DNA of 64,000 nucleotides. Origin: Streptacidiphilus anmyonensis (lineage in GTDB: Bacteria; Actinomycetota; Actinomycetes; Streptomycetales; Streptomycetaceae). The notes beneath the pieces are model-generated. The model searched no databases. It was given only the letters and a program-made list of their open reading frames with translations, and had not been told where the DNA came from. This document shows positions 17,157 to 25,138 of this stretch, one piece after another. Numbering within the stretch: the stretch's first letter is position 1; each line of letters starts with the position of its first letter. The stretch spans positions 67,794 through 131,793 of the forward strand of contig NZ_BBPQ01000015.1 in assembly GCF_000787855.1 (NCBI RefSeq), written 5' to 3'. Both the position numbers and the translations under genes were made by a program.

Positions 17157-17267
17157 CTACGCCCGGTCGGCGGCCGGCGGGCCGAAGACGAGGTCGTCGG
17201 CCCGCTCGCCCCAGACCCGGGCGGCCTGCCGGCGCAGGGCCTCGCGGACGAAGCCCACGCGCAGCAT
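17157..17267 (-). CDS. 36-residue hypothetical protein
   Basis: A short open frame beginning MLRVGFVREALRRQAARVWG and ending FGPPAADRA. The site GAGGAGG lies about six bases before the ATG, an almost perfect ribosome binding site, which is the main reason to call it. The protein is basic and amphipathic with no signal or membrane helix. It lies between the flavin-binding gene and a mycothiol-enzyme gene, all on the minus strand. Function and family unknown. Confidence 0.5.
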   Translation of the reverse strand: MLRVGFVREALRRQAARVWGERADDLVFGPPAADRA

Positions 17268-17323
17268 CGACGCCTCCTCGGGGCACCTTCGAGGCCACGC
17301 TACGCGGGTTGCGCAGGACTGTC

Positions 17324-18178
17324 TCAGGGGCTGTCGCCGGGGCGAACGGCGGCGGGGCGAACGGCGGCGGGGCGAACGGCGGCGGTGCCGGTGCGGGTCC
17401 CGTCGGCTGCCCGCCCCTTGCCGGGCGGTCCGGCGAAGGCCTGCGCGATCCGCAGCCAGGCGGCGGCGTCGGGGCCGACCGCGAGCAGCCCCGTCTCGCG
17501 GTGGTCGCGGCGCTGGGTGACGACGAGGCAGAAGTCGAGGGCGTCCCCGCTCACCCGCTGCTGTGCGCCCTCCGGCCCGAAGGCCCACAGTTCACCCGCA
17601 GGCCCCCGCAGCTCGACGCGGAACTCGGCGGCGGGCGGGGTGAGTCCGTGCACGCCGAAGGCGAAGTCGCGGGTGCGGACGCCGAGTCGGGCGATGTGGC
17701 GCAGCCGCCCGGTGGGCTCGGGCGCGAGGCCGAGCACCGCGCGGACGTCGAGCCCGTGCGCCCACGTCTCCATCAGCCGGGCGGTGGCCATGGACGCGAC
17801 GCTCATCGGCGGCCCGTACCACGGGAACCGCGCGCCCGGCTCGGCCTCGGCCAAGGCGTCGGCGAGGGCGGCGCGTCCCGCGCGCCACTCGGCGAGGAGC
17901 TGCGCGGCGGGCTTGCGGGCCTGCTCGCGCGCGCCGGCGTCGACGAAGTCCTCGCCTACCGCGAGAGCGCGTCGCAGCTCCTCGGGGAAGGCCTGCGGGG
18001 TGCGGACCGAGACCAGCGCCTTCCCGTCCGTCCAGGCCAGATGGCCGATCTGGTGCGCCACCGTCCAGCCTGCGGCGGGGGTCGGCGCGGCCCAGTCGAG
18101 ATCGTCCCGGGCGGCCAGGTCGTCGAGCGCTTGCGATTCGGCGTACAGGTCCGCGAGGACCGGCGCGGCGTCCACCAC
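17324..18178 (-). CDS. maleylpyruvate-isomerase-like mycothiol-dependent protein (TIGR03084 type)
   Basis: A 284-residue four-helix-bundle (DinB-like) protein. The N-terminal motif GWTVAHQIGHLAWTD gives the first His ligands of the metal site, and MATARLMETWAHGLDVRAVLG the second set; the C-terminal half matches the TIGR03084 pattern. The family uses mycothiol or metal to modify small substrates. GTG at 18178 has GGAGG seven bases upstream and is preferred to an ATG at 18217. The last residues repeat AAVRP because of a 15-base tandem repeat, so the C-terminus may vary between strains. Confidence 0.85.
   Translation of the reverse strand: MVDAAPVLADLYAESQALDDLAARDDLDWAAPTPAAGWTVAHQIGHLAWTDGKALVSVRTPQAFPEELRRALAVGEDFVDAGAREQARKPAAQLLAEWRAGRAALADALAEAEPGARFPWYGPPMSVASMATARLMETWAHGLDVRAVLGLAPEPTGRLRHIARLGVRTRDFAFGVHGLTPPAAEFRVELRGPAGELWAFGPEGAQQRVSGDALDFCLVVTQRRDHRETGLLAVGPDAAAWLRIAQAFAGPPGKGRAADGTRTGTAAVRPAAVRPAAVRPGDSP
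17341..17385. repeat. 15-base tandem repeat in a coding region
   Basis: Three exact copies of GGCGAACGGCGGCGG in tandem at 17341-17355, 17356-17370 and 17371-17385. They encode the repeating AAVRP at the C-terminus of the mycothiol-type protein and keep the frame when copy number changes. Confidence 0.85.
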
Positions 18179-18341
18179 GTCGTCGCCTCCCTTCGGCGTC
18201 CCCAGCGACGATGGCACCGCGCCGGGGACAAATCAACGGGGCCCCAGTGCCTCTCCCAGGGGGTCGCAGGCATCCCGGTAGGCCCTGCGCGTCGGGCGGC
18301 GGCGGACGGCCCCGATCCGTCGGTCCCTGCCGGGTGGGCTG

Positions 18342-19889
18342 CTACGCCTCGGCGTAGCGCTCGCGCAGCACCCGCTTGAGGATCTTGCCGGTCGGATTGC
18401 GCGGCAGCTCCTCCAGGAAGAGGACGATGCGGGGCTTCTTGTACGAGGCGATCCGCTCCCGGGTGAAGGCGATCAGCTCCGCCGGGCTCACCTCGCCCGC
18501 CTCCGGCCGCAGCACGACCGCGGCGGTGACCGCCTCGCCCCAGCGCTCGTCGGGCGTGCCGAAGACGGCCACGTCCAGGACGGCCGGATGCTCCGCGAGG
18601 GCGGCCTCCACCTCGACCGGGTAGACGTTCTCCCCACCGGTGATCACCATGTCCTTGATCCGGTCGGTGATGAACAGGTAGCCCTCCTCGTCGAGGTAGC
18701 CCGCGTCGCCGGTGCGCAGCCAGCCGTCGACGGTGAACAGGCGGGCGTTCTCCTCGGGGCGGCGCCAGTAGCCCGGCGTGAGGTAGTGGGAGCGGGTGCA
18801 GATCTCGCCGACCGCGCCGGTCGGCAGCGGCTCGCCGGTGAGCGGGTCGGCGACGCGGACCTCGACGTCCGGGCGGGTGTTCCCGGCGGAGCGCAGCAGA
18901 TGGGCCCGGGGCCCGTCGGGGTCGTGGTCCTCCGGCAGCAGCCGGGTGGCGCTGCCGGCCGTCTCGGTCTGGCCGTAGATCTGCAGGAAGCCGCAGCCGA
19001 ACACCTCCATGGAGCGCCGCAGCAGCACGGGCGTGATCGGCGAGGCGCCGTAGGCGATCAGCCGCAGCGCCGAGAAGTCGCGGGCGGCGATGTCCGGCAG
19101 CGAGGTGAGCATGTGCAGCACCGCCGGGACGAAGAAGGCGTGGCTGATCCGCCGCCGCTCGATCAGCTCGACGACGCGCTGCGGGACCAGGTCCGGAACG
19201 GTGACGGTGTGCGCGCCCGCCACGAGCGCCTGGACCAGCCAGCCCGCCCCGGCGATGTGGAAGAACGGCATCGCGTTCATGCTCACCGCGTGCTGGTCCC
19301 AGCCCAGTTCACGCACGATGTGCTCGCCCGCGTCGAGGTTGCCGAGCGTGATCCGGACGCCCTTCGGCTGACCGGTCGTGCCGGAGGTGTAGAGCTGGAG
19401 GCAGACGGTGTCTGCCTCGCCCGCGCCGCCGCCCCCGGGATCCCGGTCGGACGCGGCGGCCAGCAGGGCCTCGTAGCCGAGTTCGTCGGAGCCGGGCGGG
19501 CCGTCGACGACGACGGGCGCCTTGGGCAGCACGGCGCGTATCGCCCGCGCGCCGGGCAGGAACTCCTCCTGGGTGATCACGGCCGCGAACTCGGCGTCCC
19601 GCGCGACTGCCGCCAACTCGGGCTCCGCCAACCGCCAGTTGAGCGGCGTCGCGACCAGTCGGGCCTTGGCGCAGGCCAGCAGGAGCTCGGCCGTCAGCAC
19701 CCCGGGCCGGGCCAGGACGCCGACGCGCGCGCCCGGCGGCAGCCCCCGGCCGAGCAGCGCCTGGGCGAGACGGTTGCTGCGCGCGTCCAGCTCCGCGTAT
19801 CCGACGGTCCGTCCGTCCTCGGTGACGGCGGGCGCGTCGGGGCGTCGCGCGGCGTGGTCGCGTACGGCATCGGGCAGGTACGAACCCAT
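18342..19889 (-). CDS. acyl-CoA synthetase (AMP-binding, FadD-like)
   Basis: A 515-residue adenylate-forming ligase, full length. The phosphate loop YTSGTTGQPKG is near residues 170-180, then YGQTETAG, the GWLRTGD adenosine-binding motif, and the C-terminal PTGKILKRVL with the catalytic Lys. It would activate a carboxylic acid, likely a fatty or aromatic acid, to its CoA thioester. No CoA-using neighbours help narrow the substrate. The ATG at 19889 has a G-rich site upstream. The gene is divergent from a dienelactone-hydrolase gene. Confidence 0.9.
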   Translation of the reverse strand: MGSYLPDAVRDHAARRPDAPAVTEDGRTVGYAELDARSNRLAQALLGRGLPPGARVGVLARPGVLTAELLLACAKARLVATPLNWRLAEPELAAVARDAEFAAVITQEEFLPGARAIRAVLPKAPVVVDGPPGSDELGYEALLAAASDRDPGGGGAGEADTVCLQLYTSGTTGQPKGVRITLGNLDAGEHIVRELGWDQHAVSMNAMPFFHIAGAGWLVQALVAGAHTVTVPDLVPQRVVELIERRRISHAFFVPAVLHMLTSLPDIAARDFSALRLIAYGASPITPVLLRRSMEVFGCGFLQIYGQTETAGSATRLLPEDHDPDGPRAHLLRSAGNTRPDVEVRVADPLTGEPLPTGAVGEICTRSHYLTPGYWRRPEENARLFTVDGWLRTGDAGYLDEEGYLFITDRIKDMVITGGENVYPVEVEAALAEHPAVLDVAVFGTPDERWGEAVTAAVVLRPEAGEVSPAELIAFTRERIASYKKPRIVLFLEELPRNPTGKILKRVLRERYAEA

Positions 19890-20027
19890 GCGGGTCCCCC
19901 ATCGTCGTCGGCGGAGCACAGCGTGGCAGGGGTGGACGGCGGAGCGGCGGCACTGCGGAGTAGGAGCGTCGCACGCGGCGCGGCGCGCGCGGAACCCGTC
20001 GGGCGGCCCGTTCCGCATCGGCGATGA

Positions 20028-20045
20028 TGGACGGGCACCCGTCCA
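20028..20045. promoter_or_regulatory. palindrome upstream of the dienelactone hydrolase gene
   Basis: TGGACGGG and CCCGTCCA flank a CA centre, a perfect 18-base palindrome, 20 bases upstream of the gene start and after a weak -10 candidate. It could be an operator or a leader hairpin. Confidence 0.35.
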
Positions 20046-20065
20046 GCCTGCGAAGGAAGCCGTCC

Positions 20066-20683
20066 GTGGCCCAGATCGTCCTCTTCCACTCCGCCTACGG
20101 CCTGCGCCCGGCCGTCCACGCCGCTGCGGAGCGCCTGCGCGCCGCCGGGCACGTCGTCCACACCCCGGACCTCTACGACGGCCGGACCTTCGAGGACGTC
20201 GAGTCGGGCCTGGCCTACCGGGACGAGATCACCCGCGACGAGCTGCTGCGCCGCGCGGTCGCGTCGGTCGCCCCGCTGCTGGCCTCCGAGGGACCGGGCC
20301 TGGTGTACGCGGGCTTCTCCCTCGGCGGCGCCGTCGCCCAGAACCTCGCCCTCGCCGACGAGCGCGCCCGCGGCCTGCTGCTCCTGCACGGCACCTCCGA
20401 CATCCCGGAGGACGCGGCCACCTCCATCCCGGTCCAGCTCCACGTGGCCGAGCCGGACGTCTACGAGACGGAGGACTGGCTCAACGCCTGGTACCTGCGG
20501 ATGACCCGCGCGGGCGCGGACACCGAGATCCACCGCTACCGCGGCGCGGGCCACCTCTACACCGACCCCGACCTCCCCGACTACGACGCGGAGGCGGCGG
20601 AGCGGACCTGGGCCGTGGCCCTGGACCTTCTCGCCGAGCTGGACGAGCTCGACGAACCGGACGTGCAGGACGCGCAGGACTGA
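20066..20683 (+). CDS. dienelactone hydrolase family protein
   Basis: A 205-residue alpha/beta hydrolase. The nucleophile elbow GFSLGG has Ser where classical dienelactone hydrolases have Cys; the acidic residue is in AEPDVYETED and the His in GAGHLYTD. Small cytoplasmic hydrolases of this group act on lactones or esters. GTG at 20066 is used because AAGGAAG lies at 20053-20059; an upstream frame start at 20024 lacks a site. The C-terminus is rich in Asp/Glu. Confidence 0.88.
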   Translation: MAQIVLFHSAYGLRPAVHAAAERLRAAGHVVHTPDLYDGRTFEDVESGLAYRDEITRDELLRRAVASVAPLLASEGPGLVYAGFSLGGAVAQNLALADERARGLLLLHGTSDIPEDAATSIPVQLHVAEPDVYETEDWLNAWYLRMTRAGADTEIHRYRGAGHLYTDPDLPDYDAEAAERTWAVALDLLAELDELDEPDVQDAQD

Positions 20684-20783
20684 GGCCCGACCCGGCGAGG
20701 GCGGGGGCACGTCGTCGCGCGGGTGATCGTTGTGCCTACGATGCCTGGGCCGTTCCTGCTGTGAGACCCGAAAGGACCTGCTC

Positions 20784-23462
20784 GTGCCGTTGACACGACG
20801 CCTGACGCGGCGGTGGACCGCCGCGACCGTGGCCGCGCTGATCGTCGTGGGGGGCGGGACGGCCGTCGCCGCGGGCGGAGGCGGCTCGCCGGCCGTCCAC
20901 GAGCAGGACCAGGTGTTCACGATGCCCGAGACGCCCGGGAGCAGCGGCACCGTCCGCATCGACACCGCGTACTTCACCACCGGGGACGCCACCCCGCGCC
21001 CTGCGGTGCTGCTCGCGCACGGGTTCGGCGGCAGCAAGGACGACATGGCCGGCGAGGCCCGCTACCTCGCCCAGCACGGGTACCGGGTGATGACCTGGTC
21101 CGCCCGCGGCTTCGGGAAGTCGACCGGGGCGATCGGCCTGGACGCGCCCGACCGGGAGGTCGCGGACGTGCAGCGGCTGATCGACTGGCTCGGGCGCCGC
21201 CCCGACGTGCTGCGGGACGGGCCCGACGACCCGCGCGTGGGGATCGCGGGCGGCTCCTACGGCGGGGCCATCGCGCTGCTGACAGCCGGTCACGACAAGC
21301 GGGTCGACGCCATCGCGCCGCAGATCACCTGGTGGGACCTGGGCCAGGCGCTCTTCCCGGACGGGGTCTTCAAAAAGCTCTGGTCCGGAGTCTTCTTCAC
21401 CAGCGGCGGCGGCAGCGCGTGCCGGTTCACGGCGCAGCTGTGCCAGCTGTACCAGCGCGCCGCGCTGTCCGGGACCTCCGATCCCGCCGGGCTCGCGCTG
21501 CTCAGGCAGTCCAGCCCCGACTCCGTCGCGGGCAGCATCCGCGTGCCGACGCTGATCACGCAGGGGCAGAACGACTCGCTCTTCCCGCTCAGCCAGGGCG
21601 ACGAGACGGCGCGGGCCATCGCGGCGAACGGCGCGCCCGTCGCCGTCGACTGGTTCTCCGGCGGCCACGACGGCGGCGACCAGGAGACCGCCCGGACGCA
21701 GGCGCGCACCCTGGCCTGGTTCGACCGGTACCTGAAACACGACCAGGCGGTGGACACCGGCCCGGCGTTCCGGGTCACCCGGACCGGCGGCGTCTCGGTC
21801 TCGGCCGGTCAGATCGTCCAGTTCGGCGCGAGCGCGGACCGCTACCCGACGCTGGCCGGGACCTCGCGCCGCACCGTGACGCTCGACGGACGCCCGCAGA
21901 CGGTCGCCAACCCGGCGGGCGGGATGCCGCCCGCCGTGTCGTCGGTGCCCGGCCTCGGCGGCGCGCTGTCGCAGCTCAGCGGGCTGACCGGGGGGAGCCT
22001 GTCGCTCGGCTCCGACCTGCCCGGCCAGTACGCCGCGTTCCAGTCCGCGCCGCTGGACAGCGCGTTGCAGCTGACCGGCGCGCCCAGCATCGAGGTCACC
22101 GTCAAGACCGACGGCTCGGCTCCGGCCGTCCTCTTCGCCAAGCTCTACGACGTCTCGCCGGACGGCGGCACCGTCCTGCCCCACCAGCTGGTCACCCCGC
22201 TGCGGATCACCTCCTCCGGCCCGGTGGACGTCCAACTCCCGGCCGTCGACTACGACTTCGCCGCCGGGCACCGGCTCCGCCTGGTCCTGGCCGCGACCGA
22301 CCTCGGCTACTCCTCGCCCGCGGCGCCCGCCACCTACCAGGTCTCGCTGCCCGCCGCCGACCCGCTCACCGTCCCCATGGACACGGCGCTCCGCAACGAC
22401 CGGACGCCGCTGCCGGTGTGGGTGTGGCTGCTGCCGCTCGTCGCGGCGGCCGTCGCGGCCGCGCTGGTGCTGACGGGCGTCGGCGGACGCCGCCGCCGAC
22501 GGGCCGGGCAGACCCCGGACCCGGAGCTCGCCGCGTCGCCGCTGGTCGTGGCCGGGCTGTCGAAGCGCTACCACGGGTCGACCGACCGCTACGCCGTGAA
22601 GGACCTGTCGTTCCGCGTCGAGCGCGGCCAGGTGCTGGGCCTGCTCGGCCCGAACGGCGCGGGCAAGACCACGACGATGCGGATGCTGATGGGCCTGATC
22701 CGCCCGGACGCGGGCAGCGTCCACCTGTTCGGGCAGCCGGTCGCGGCCGGCGCCCCCGTGCTGTCCCGGGTGGGCGCGTTCGTCGAGGGCGCGGGCTTCC
22801 TGCCCCACCTGAGCGGCCGGGCCAACCTGGATCTGTACTGGCAGGCCACCGGCCGCCCCGCCGCGGACGCCCATGTCGCGCAGGCCCTGGAGATCGCCGA
22901 CCTCGGCGAGGCGCTGGACCGCCCGGTGCGGACGTACTCGCAGGGCATGCGGCAGCGCCTGGCCATCGCCCAGGCGATGCTCGGCCTGCCCGACCTGCTG
23001 ATCCTGGACGAGCCGACCAACGGTCTGGACCCGCAGCAGATCCGCGAGATGCGCGCGGTGATCACCCGCTACGCGGCCGGGGGCCGCACGGTGATCGTCT
23101 CCAGCCATCTGCTCTCCGAGGTCGAACAGACCTGCACCCACCTGGTCGTGATGACCCAGGGCCGGCTGCTCGCCGCCGGACCGGTCGCCGAGATCACCGG
23201 CAACGACGACGAACTGCTGGTCGGCACGGGCGCGATGACCGCCGAGGCGCGGGACGCGGTGATCGCCGGGCTGAAGGAGCTGGGCGGCGTCGTCTCCGTC
23301 GCCGCCGCCACCGAGGAACCGGGGCTGCTGGTCCGCGTGGACGGACTCGCCGTCCCCGAGCTCCTCGCCGAGTTGCTGCGCCTCGACGTGCCGGTGGAAC
23401 GGGTGGGCCCGCACCGCCGTCTCGAGGACGCCTTCCTGACCCTCACCGGAGAGCGCGCATGA
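20784..23462 (+). CDS. secreted CocE-like hydrolase fused to ABC ATPase
   Basis: An 892-residue fusion. A signal-anchor (residues about 10-35) leads into an alpha/beta hydrolase of the CocE/X-Pro-dipeptidyl-peptidase type (nucleophile S158 in GGSYGG; LITQGQNDSLFP acid region; SGGHDGG His) with a C-terminal jelly-roll domain (about 350-535). A membrane helix at 542-566 follows, then a complete ABC ATPase (Walker A GPNGAGKTT near 621, signature YSQGMRQRL, Walker B LLILDEPTNGLDP, H-loop VSSHLLS). The hydrolase should be outside and the ATPase inside. GTG at 20784 follows AAAGGA. It overlaps the permease gene by four bases. Transported molecule unknown. Confidence 0.88.
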   Translation: MPLTRRLTRRWTAATVAALIVVGGGTAVAAGGGGSPAVHEQDQVFTMPETPGSSGTVRIDTAYFTTGDATPRPAVLLAHGFGGSKDDMAGEARYLAQHGYRVMTWSARGFGKSTGAIGLDAPDREVADVQRLIDWLGRRPDVLRDGPDDPRVGIAGGSYGGAIALLTAGHDKRVDAIAPQITWWDLGQALFPDGVFKKLWSGVFFTSGGGSACRFTAQLCQLYQRAALSGTSDPAGLALLRQSSPDSVAGSIRVPTLITQGQNDSLFPLSQGDETARAIAANGAPVAVDWFSGGHDGGDQETARTQARTLAWFDRYLKHDQAVDTGPAFRVTRTGGVSVSAGQIVQFGASADRYPTLAGTSRRTVTLDGRPQTVANPAGGMPPAVSSVPGLGGALSQLSGLTGGSLSLGSDLPGQYAAFQSAPLDSALQLTGAPSIEVTVKTDGSAPAVLFAKLYDVSPDGGTVLPHQLVTPLRITSSGPVDVQLPAVDYDFAAGHRLRLVLAATDLGYSSPAAPATYQVSLPAADPLTVPMDTALRNDRTPLPVWVWLLPLVAAAVAAALVLTGVGGRRRRRAGQTPDPELAASPLVVAGLSKRYHGSTDRYAVKDLSFRVERGQVLGLLGPNGAGKTTTMRMLMGLIRPDAGSVHLFGQPVAAGAPVLSRVGAFVEGAGFLPHLSGRANLDLYWQATGRPAADAHVAQALEIADLGEALDRPVRTYSQGMRQRLAIAQAMLGLPDLLILDEPTNGLDPQQIREMRAVITRYAAGGRTVIVSSHLLSEVEQTCTHLVVMTQGRLLAAGPVAEITGNDDELLVGTGAMTAEARDAVIAGLKELGGVVSVAAATEEPGLLVRVDGLAVPELLAELLRLDVPVERVGPHRRLEDAFLTLTGERA

Positions 23463-24373
23463 GCACCGACACCGACACCGGGACCGTTCAGGCCGAAGCC
23501 GCCGTGCGGGCCGCCTCCGCCGCCGCCGGGTCCGGCGCGGCCGCGGGCTACCGTCCCTCGCGCACCCTGCCGCTGCGCGTCGAGGCGCGCCGCCAGTTGT
23601 CGCGCCGCCGCACCTCCGTCGTGTTCGGCGTGATGGTCGCGCTGCCGGTGATCGTCTGGGCGGCGCTGGCCGTCGGCGGCACGCCCTCCGGCCGGGACGG
23701 CAGCCCGTCGCTGATCCAGACGGCCACCTCCTCCGGCGTCAACTTCGCCTTCGCGGTGCTCTTCATGGCCAGCGGGTTCCTGCTCAGCGTGCCGGTGGCG
23801 CTGTTCTTCGGCGACACGATCGCCTCCGAGGCGAGCTGGTCCTCGTTGCGCTACCTGCTGGCCGCCCCCGTGCCGAGGGCGCGGCTGCTGCTCGCCAAGC
23901 TGGCGGTGGCGCTGGGCTTCAGCGCCGTCGCGGTGCTGGTGCTGCCGCTGGTCGCGCTGGGTGTCGGCACGGCCGCGTACGGCTGGGGCGACCTGCATCT
24001 GAGCCTCGCCGGCTCGCTGCCCGCGGGCACGGCGGCGGGCCGGCTGGCCCTGATCGCGGTCTACCTCTTCGTCTGCGAGCTCTCCGTCGCGGGCTTCGCC
24101 CTGTGGATGTCGACGCTGACCGACGCCCCGCTGGGCGCCGTCGGCGGCGCGGTGGGCCTGGCCATCCTGTCGGGGATCCTCGACAACATCACCGCGCTCG
24201 GCTCGCTGCGCAGCTTCCTGCCCACGCACGGCATGTACGCGTGGGTCGACGTCCTCCAGCCGAACCCGGACTGGACCGGCATGATCGAGGGCGTCTCGAT
24301 CGCGGTCTCGCTGGCGCTGGTCTTCGGCGCTCTGGCGTTCCGTCACCTCCGCGCCAAGGACATCGTCTCCTGA
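23459..24373 (+). CDS. ABC transporter permease
   Basis: A 304-residue membrane protein with a hydrophilic Ala-rich N-terminus of about 35 residues and six hydrophobic segments, of the ABC-2 permease type that pairs with separate ATPases. Its ATG overlaps the TGA of the hydrolase-ATPase fusion (ATGA), so the two are translationally coupled and form one transporter. The central region FGDTIASEASWSSLRYLLAAPVPR, with its conserved E and LR, is typical of ABC-2 permeases. The direction is probably export. No further gene follows in this operon. Confidence 0.9.
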   Translation: MSTDTDTGTVQAEAAVRAASAAAGSGAAAGYRPSRTLPLRVEARRQLSRRRTSVVFGVMVALPVIVWAALAVGGTPSGRDGSPSLIQTATSSGVNFAFAVLFMASGFLLSVPVALFFGDTIASEASWSSLRYLLAAPVPRARLLLAKLAVALGFSAVAVLVLPLVALGVGTAAYGWGDLHLSLAGSLPAGTAAGRLALIAVYLFVCELSVAGFALWMSTLTDAPLGAVGGAVGLAILSGILDNITALGSLRSFLPTHGMYAWVDVLQPNPDWTGMIEGVSIAVSLALVFGALAFRHLRAKDIVS

Positions 24374-24460
24374 CGGGAGCCGGACGGGGAGGAGGCCGGG
24401 AAGCAGGGCCGACCGGCCACCCCACCTGTCGGCGTCATCCGGCGGACGCCGGCCCGGCGG

Positions 24461-25045
24461 CTAGCCCGCCGCCTTGCGGGGCTGTGCGCGCACGTGCATG
24501 CGTTCCCCCTGGGGGCCGAAGAGGCTGAGCACCTCGACGGGCGCGGCGCCCGTGCTGCCGAACCAGTGCGGGAGCCGGGTGTCGAACTCGGCGGCCTCGC
24601 CCGCCTTCAGCACCAGGTCGTGGTCGGCGAGGACCAACCGCAGTTCGCCCGCGAGGACGTAGAGCCACTCGTAGCCCTCGTGGGTGCGCGGGTCCGGCTC
24701 GGAGCGCTCGGGCGGGATGATCATCTTGAAGGCCTGGACGCCGCCCGGGTTGTGCGTCAGCGCCACGATGGTCGCGCCGAACCGCTGCACCGGCTTCAGC
24801 CGGACCCGCGGGTCGCCGACCTCCGGCGCGCCCACCAGCTCGTCCAACGGCACCTGGTGGGCGCGGGCCAGCGGCAGCAGCAGCTCCAGCGTCGGTTTCC
24901 GCTCACCCGACTCCAGCCGCGACAGCGTGCTCACGGAGATGCCGGTGGCCTCCGCGAGGCGCGCCAGCGTCGTGCCGCGCTTCCTGCGCAGCTCCCGCAG
25001 TCGCGGACCGACCAGCGCCAGAACCTCGGCGTCCTCGTTTGCCAT
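24461..25045 (-). CDS. XRE family regulator with cupin sensor domain
   Basis: A 194-residue regulator. Residues about 10-65 form an XRE helix-turn-helix (LRELRRKRGTTLARLAEATG, then SVSTLSRLESGERKPTLELL), and residues 100-185 a cupin with RTHEGYEWLYVLAGELRLVL. The SutR/PuuR-like layout means a small ligand in the cupin modulates DNA binding. A perfect 8-base inverted repeat begins at the base next to its ATG (25046-25068), and TAAACT lies in the centre on its strand, so its transcript is probably leaderless and self-repressed. It very likely also controls the divergent oxidoreductase-methyltransferase gene. Confidence 0.92.
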   Translation of the reverse strand: MANEDAEVLALVGPRLRELRRKRGTTLARLAEATGISVSTLSRLESGERKPTLELLLPLARAHQVPLDELVGAPEVGDPRVRLKPVQRFGATIVALTHNPGGVQAFKMIIPPERSEPDPRTHEGYEWLYVLAGELRLVLADHDLVLKAGEAAEFDTRLPHWFGSTGAAPVEVLSLFGPQGERMHVRAQPRKAAG

Positions 25046-25068
25046 ATCGGCAAGTTTACTTTGCCGAT
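25046..25068. promoter_or_regulatory. XRE-cupin operator between divergent genes
   Basis: ATCGGCAA (25046-25053) and TTGCCGAT (25061-25068) are exact inverted copies around the 7-base centre GTTTACT. The centre read on the minus strand contains the likely -10 box of the regulator. Bound repressor would block the regulator's own start and, probably, the divergent gene. Confidence 0.75.
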
Positions 25069-25138
25069 CCGCAGGGCCGGGCGCACGGTGGACGCCACAG
25101 CCGGACGGGCGAGACCGGACGGGCGAGAGGAGAACCCG

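Noticed and set aside
20736-23414. An 892-residue open frame on the minus strand opposite the hydrolase-ABC fusion
   Set aside because: Antisense shadow in GC-rich DNA; no domain or ribosome binding site.
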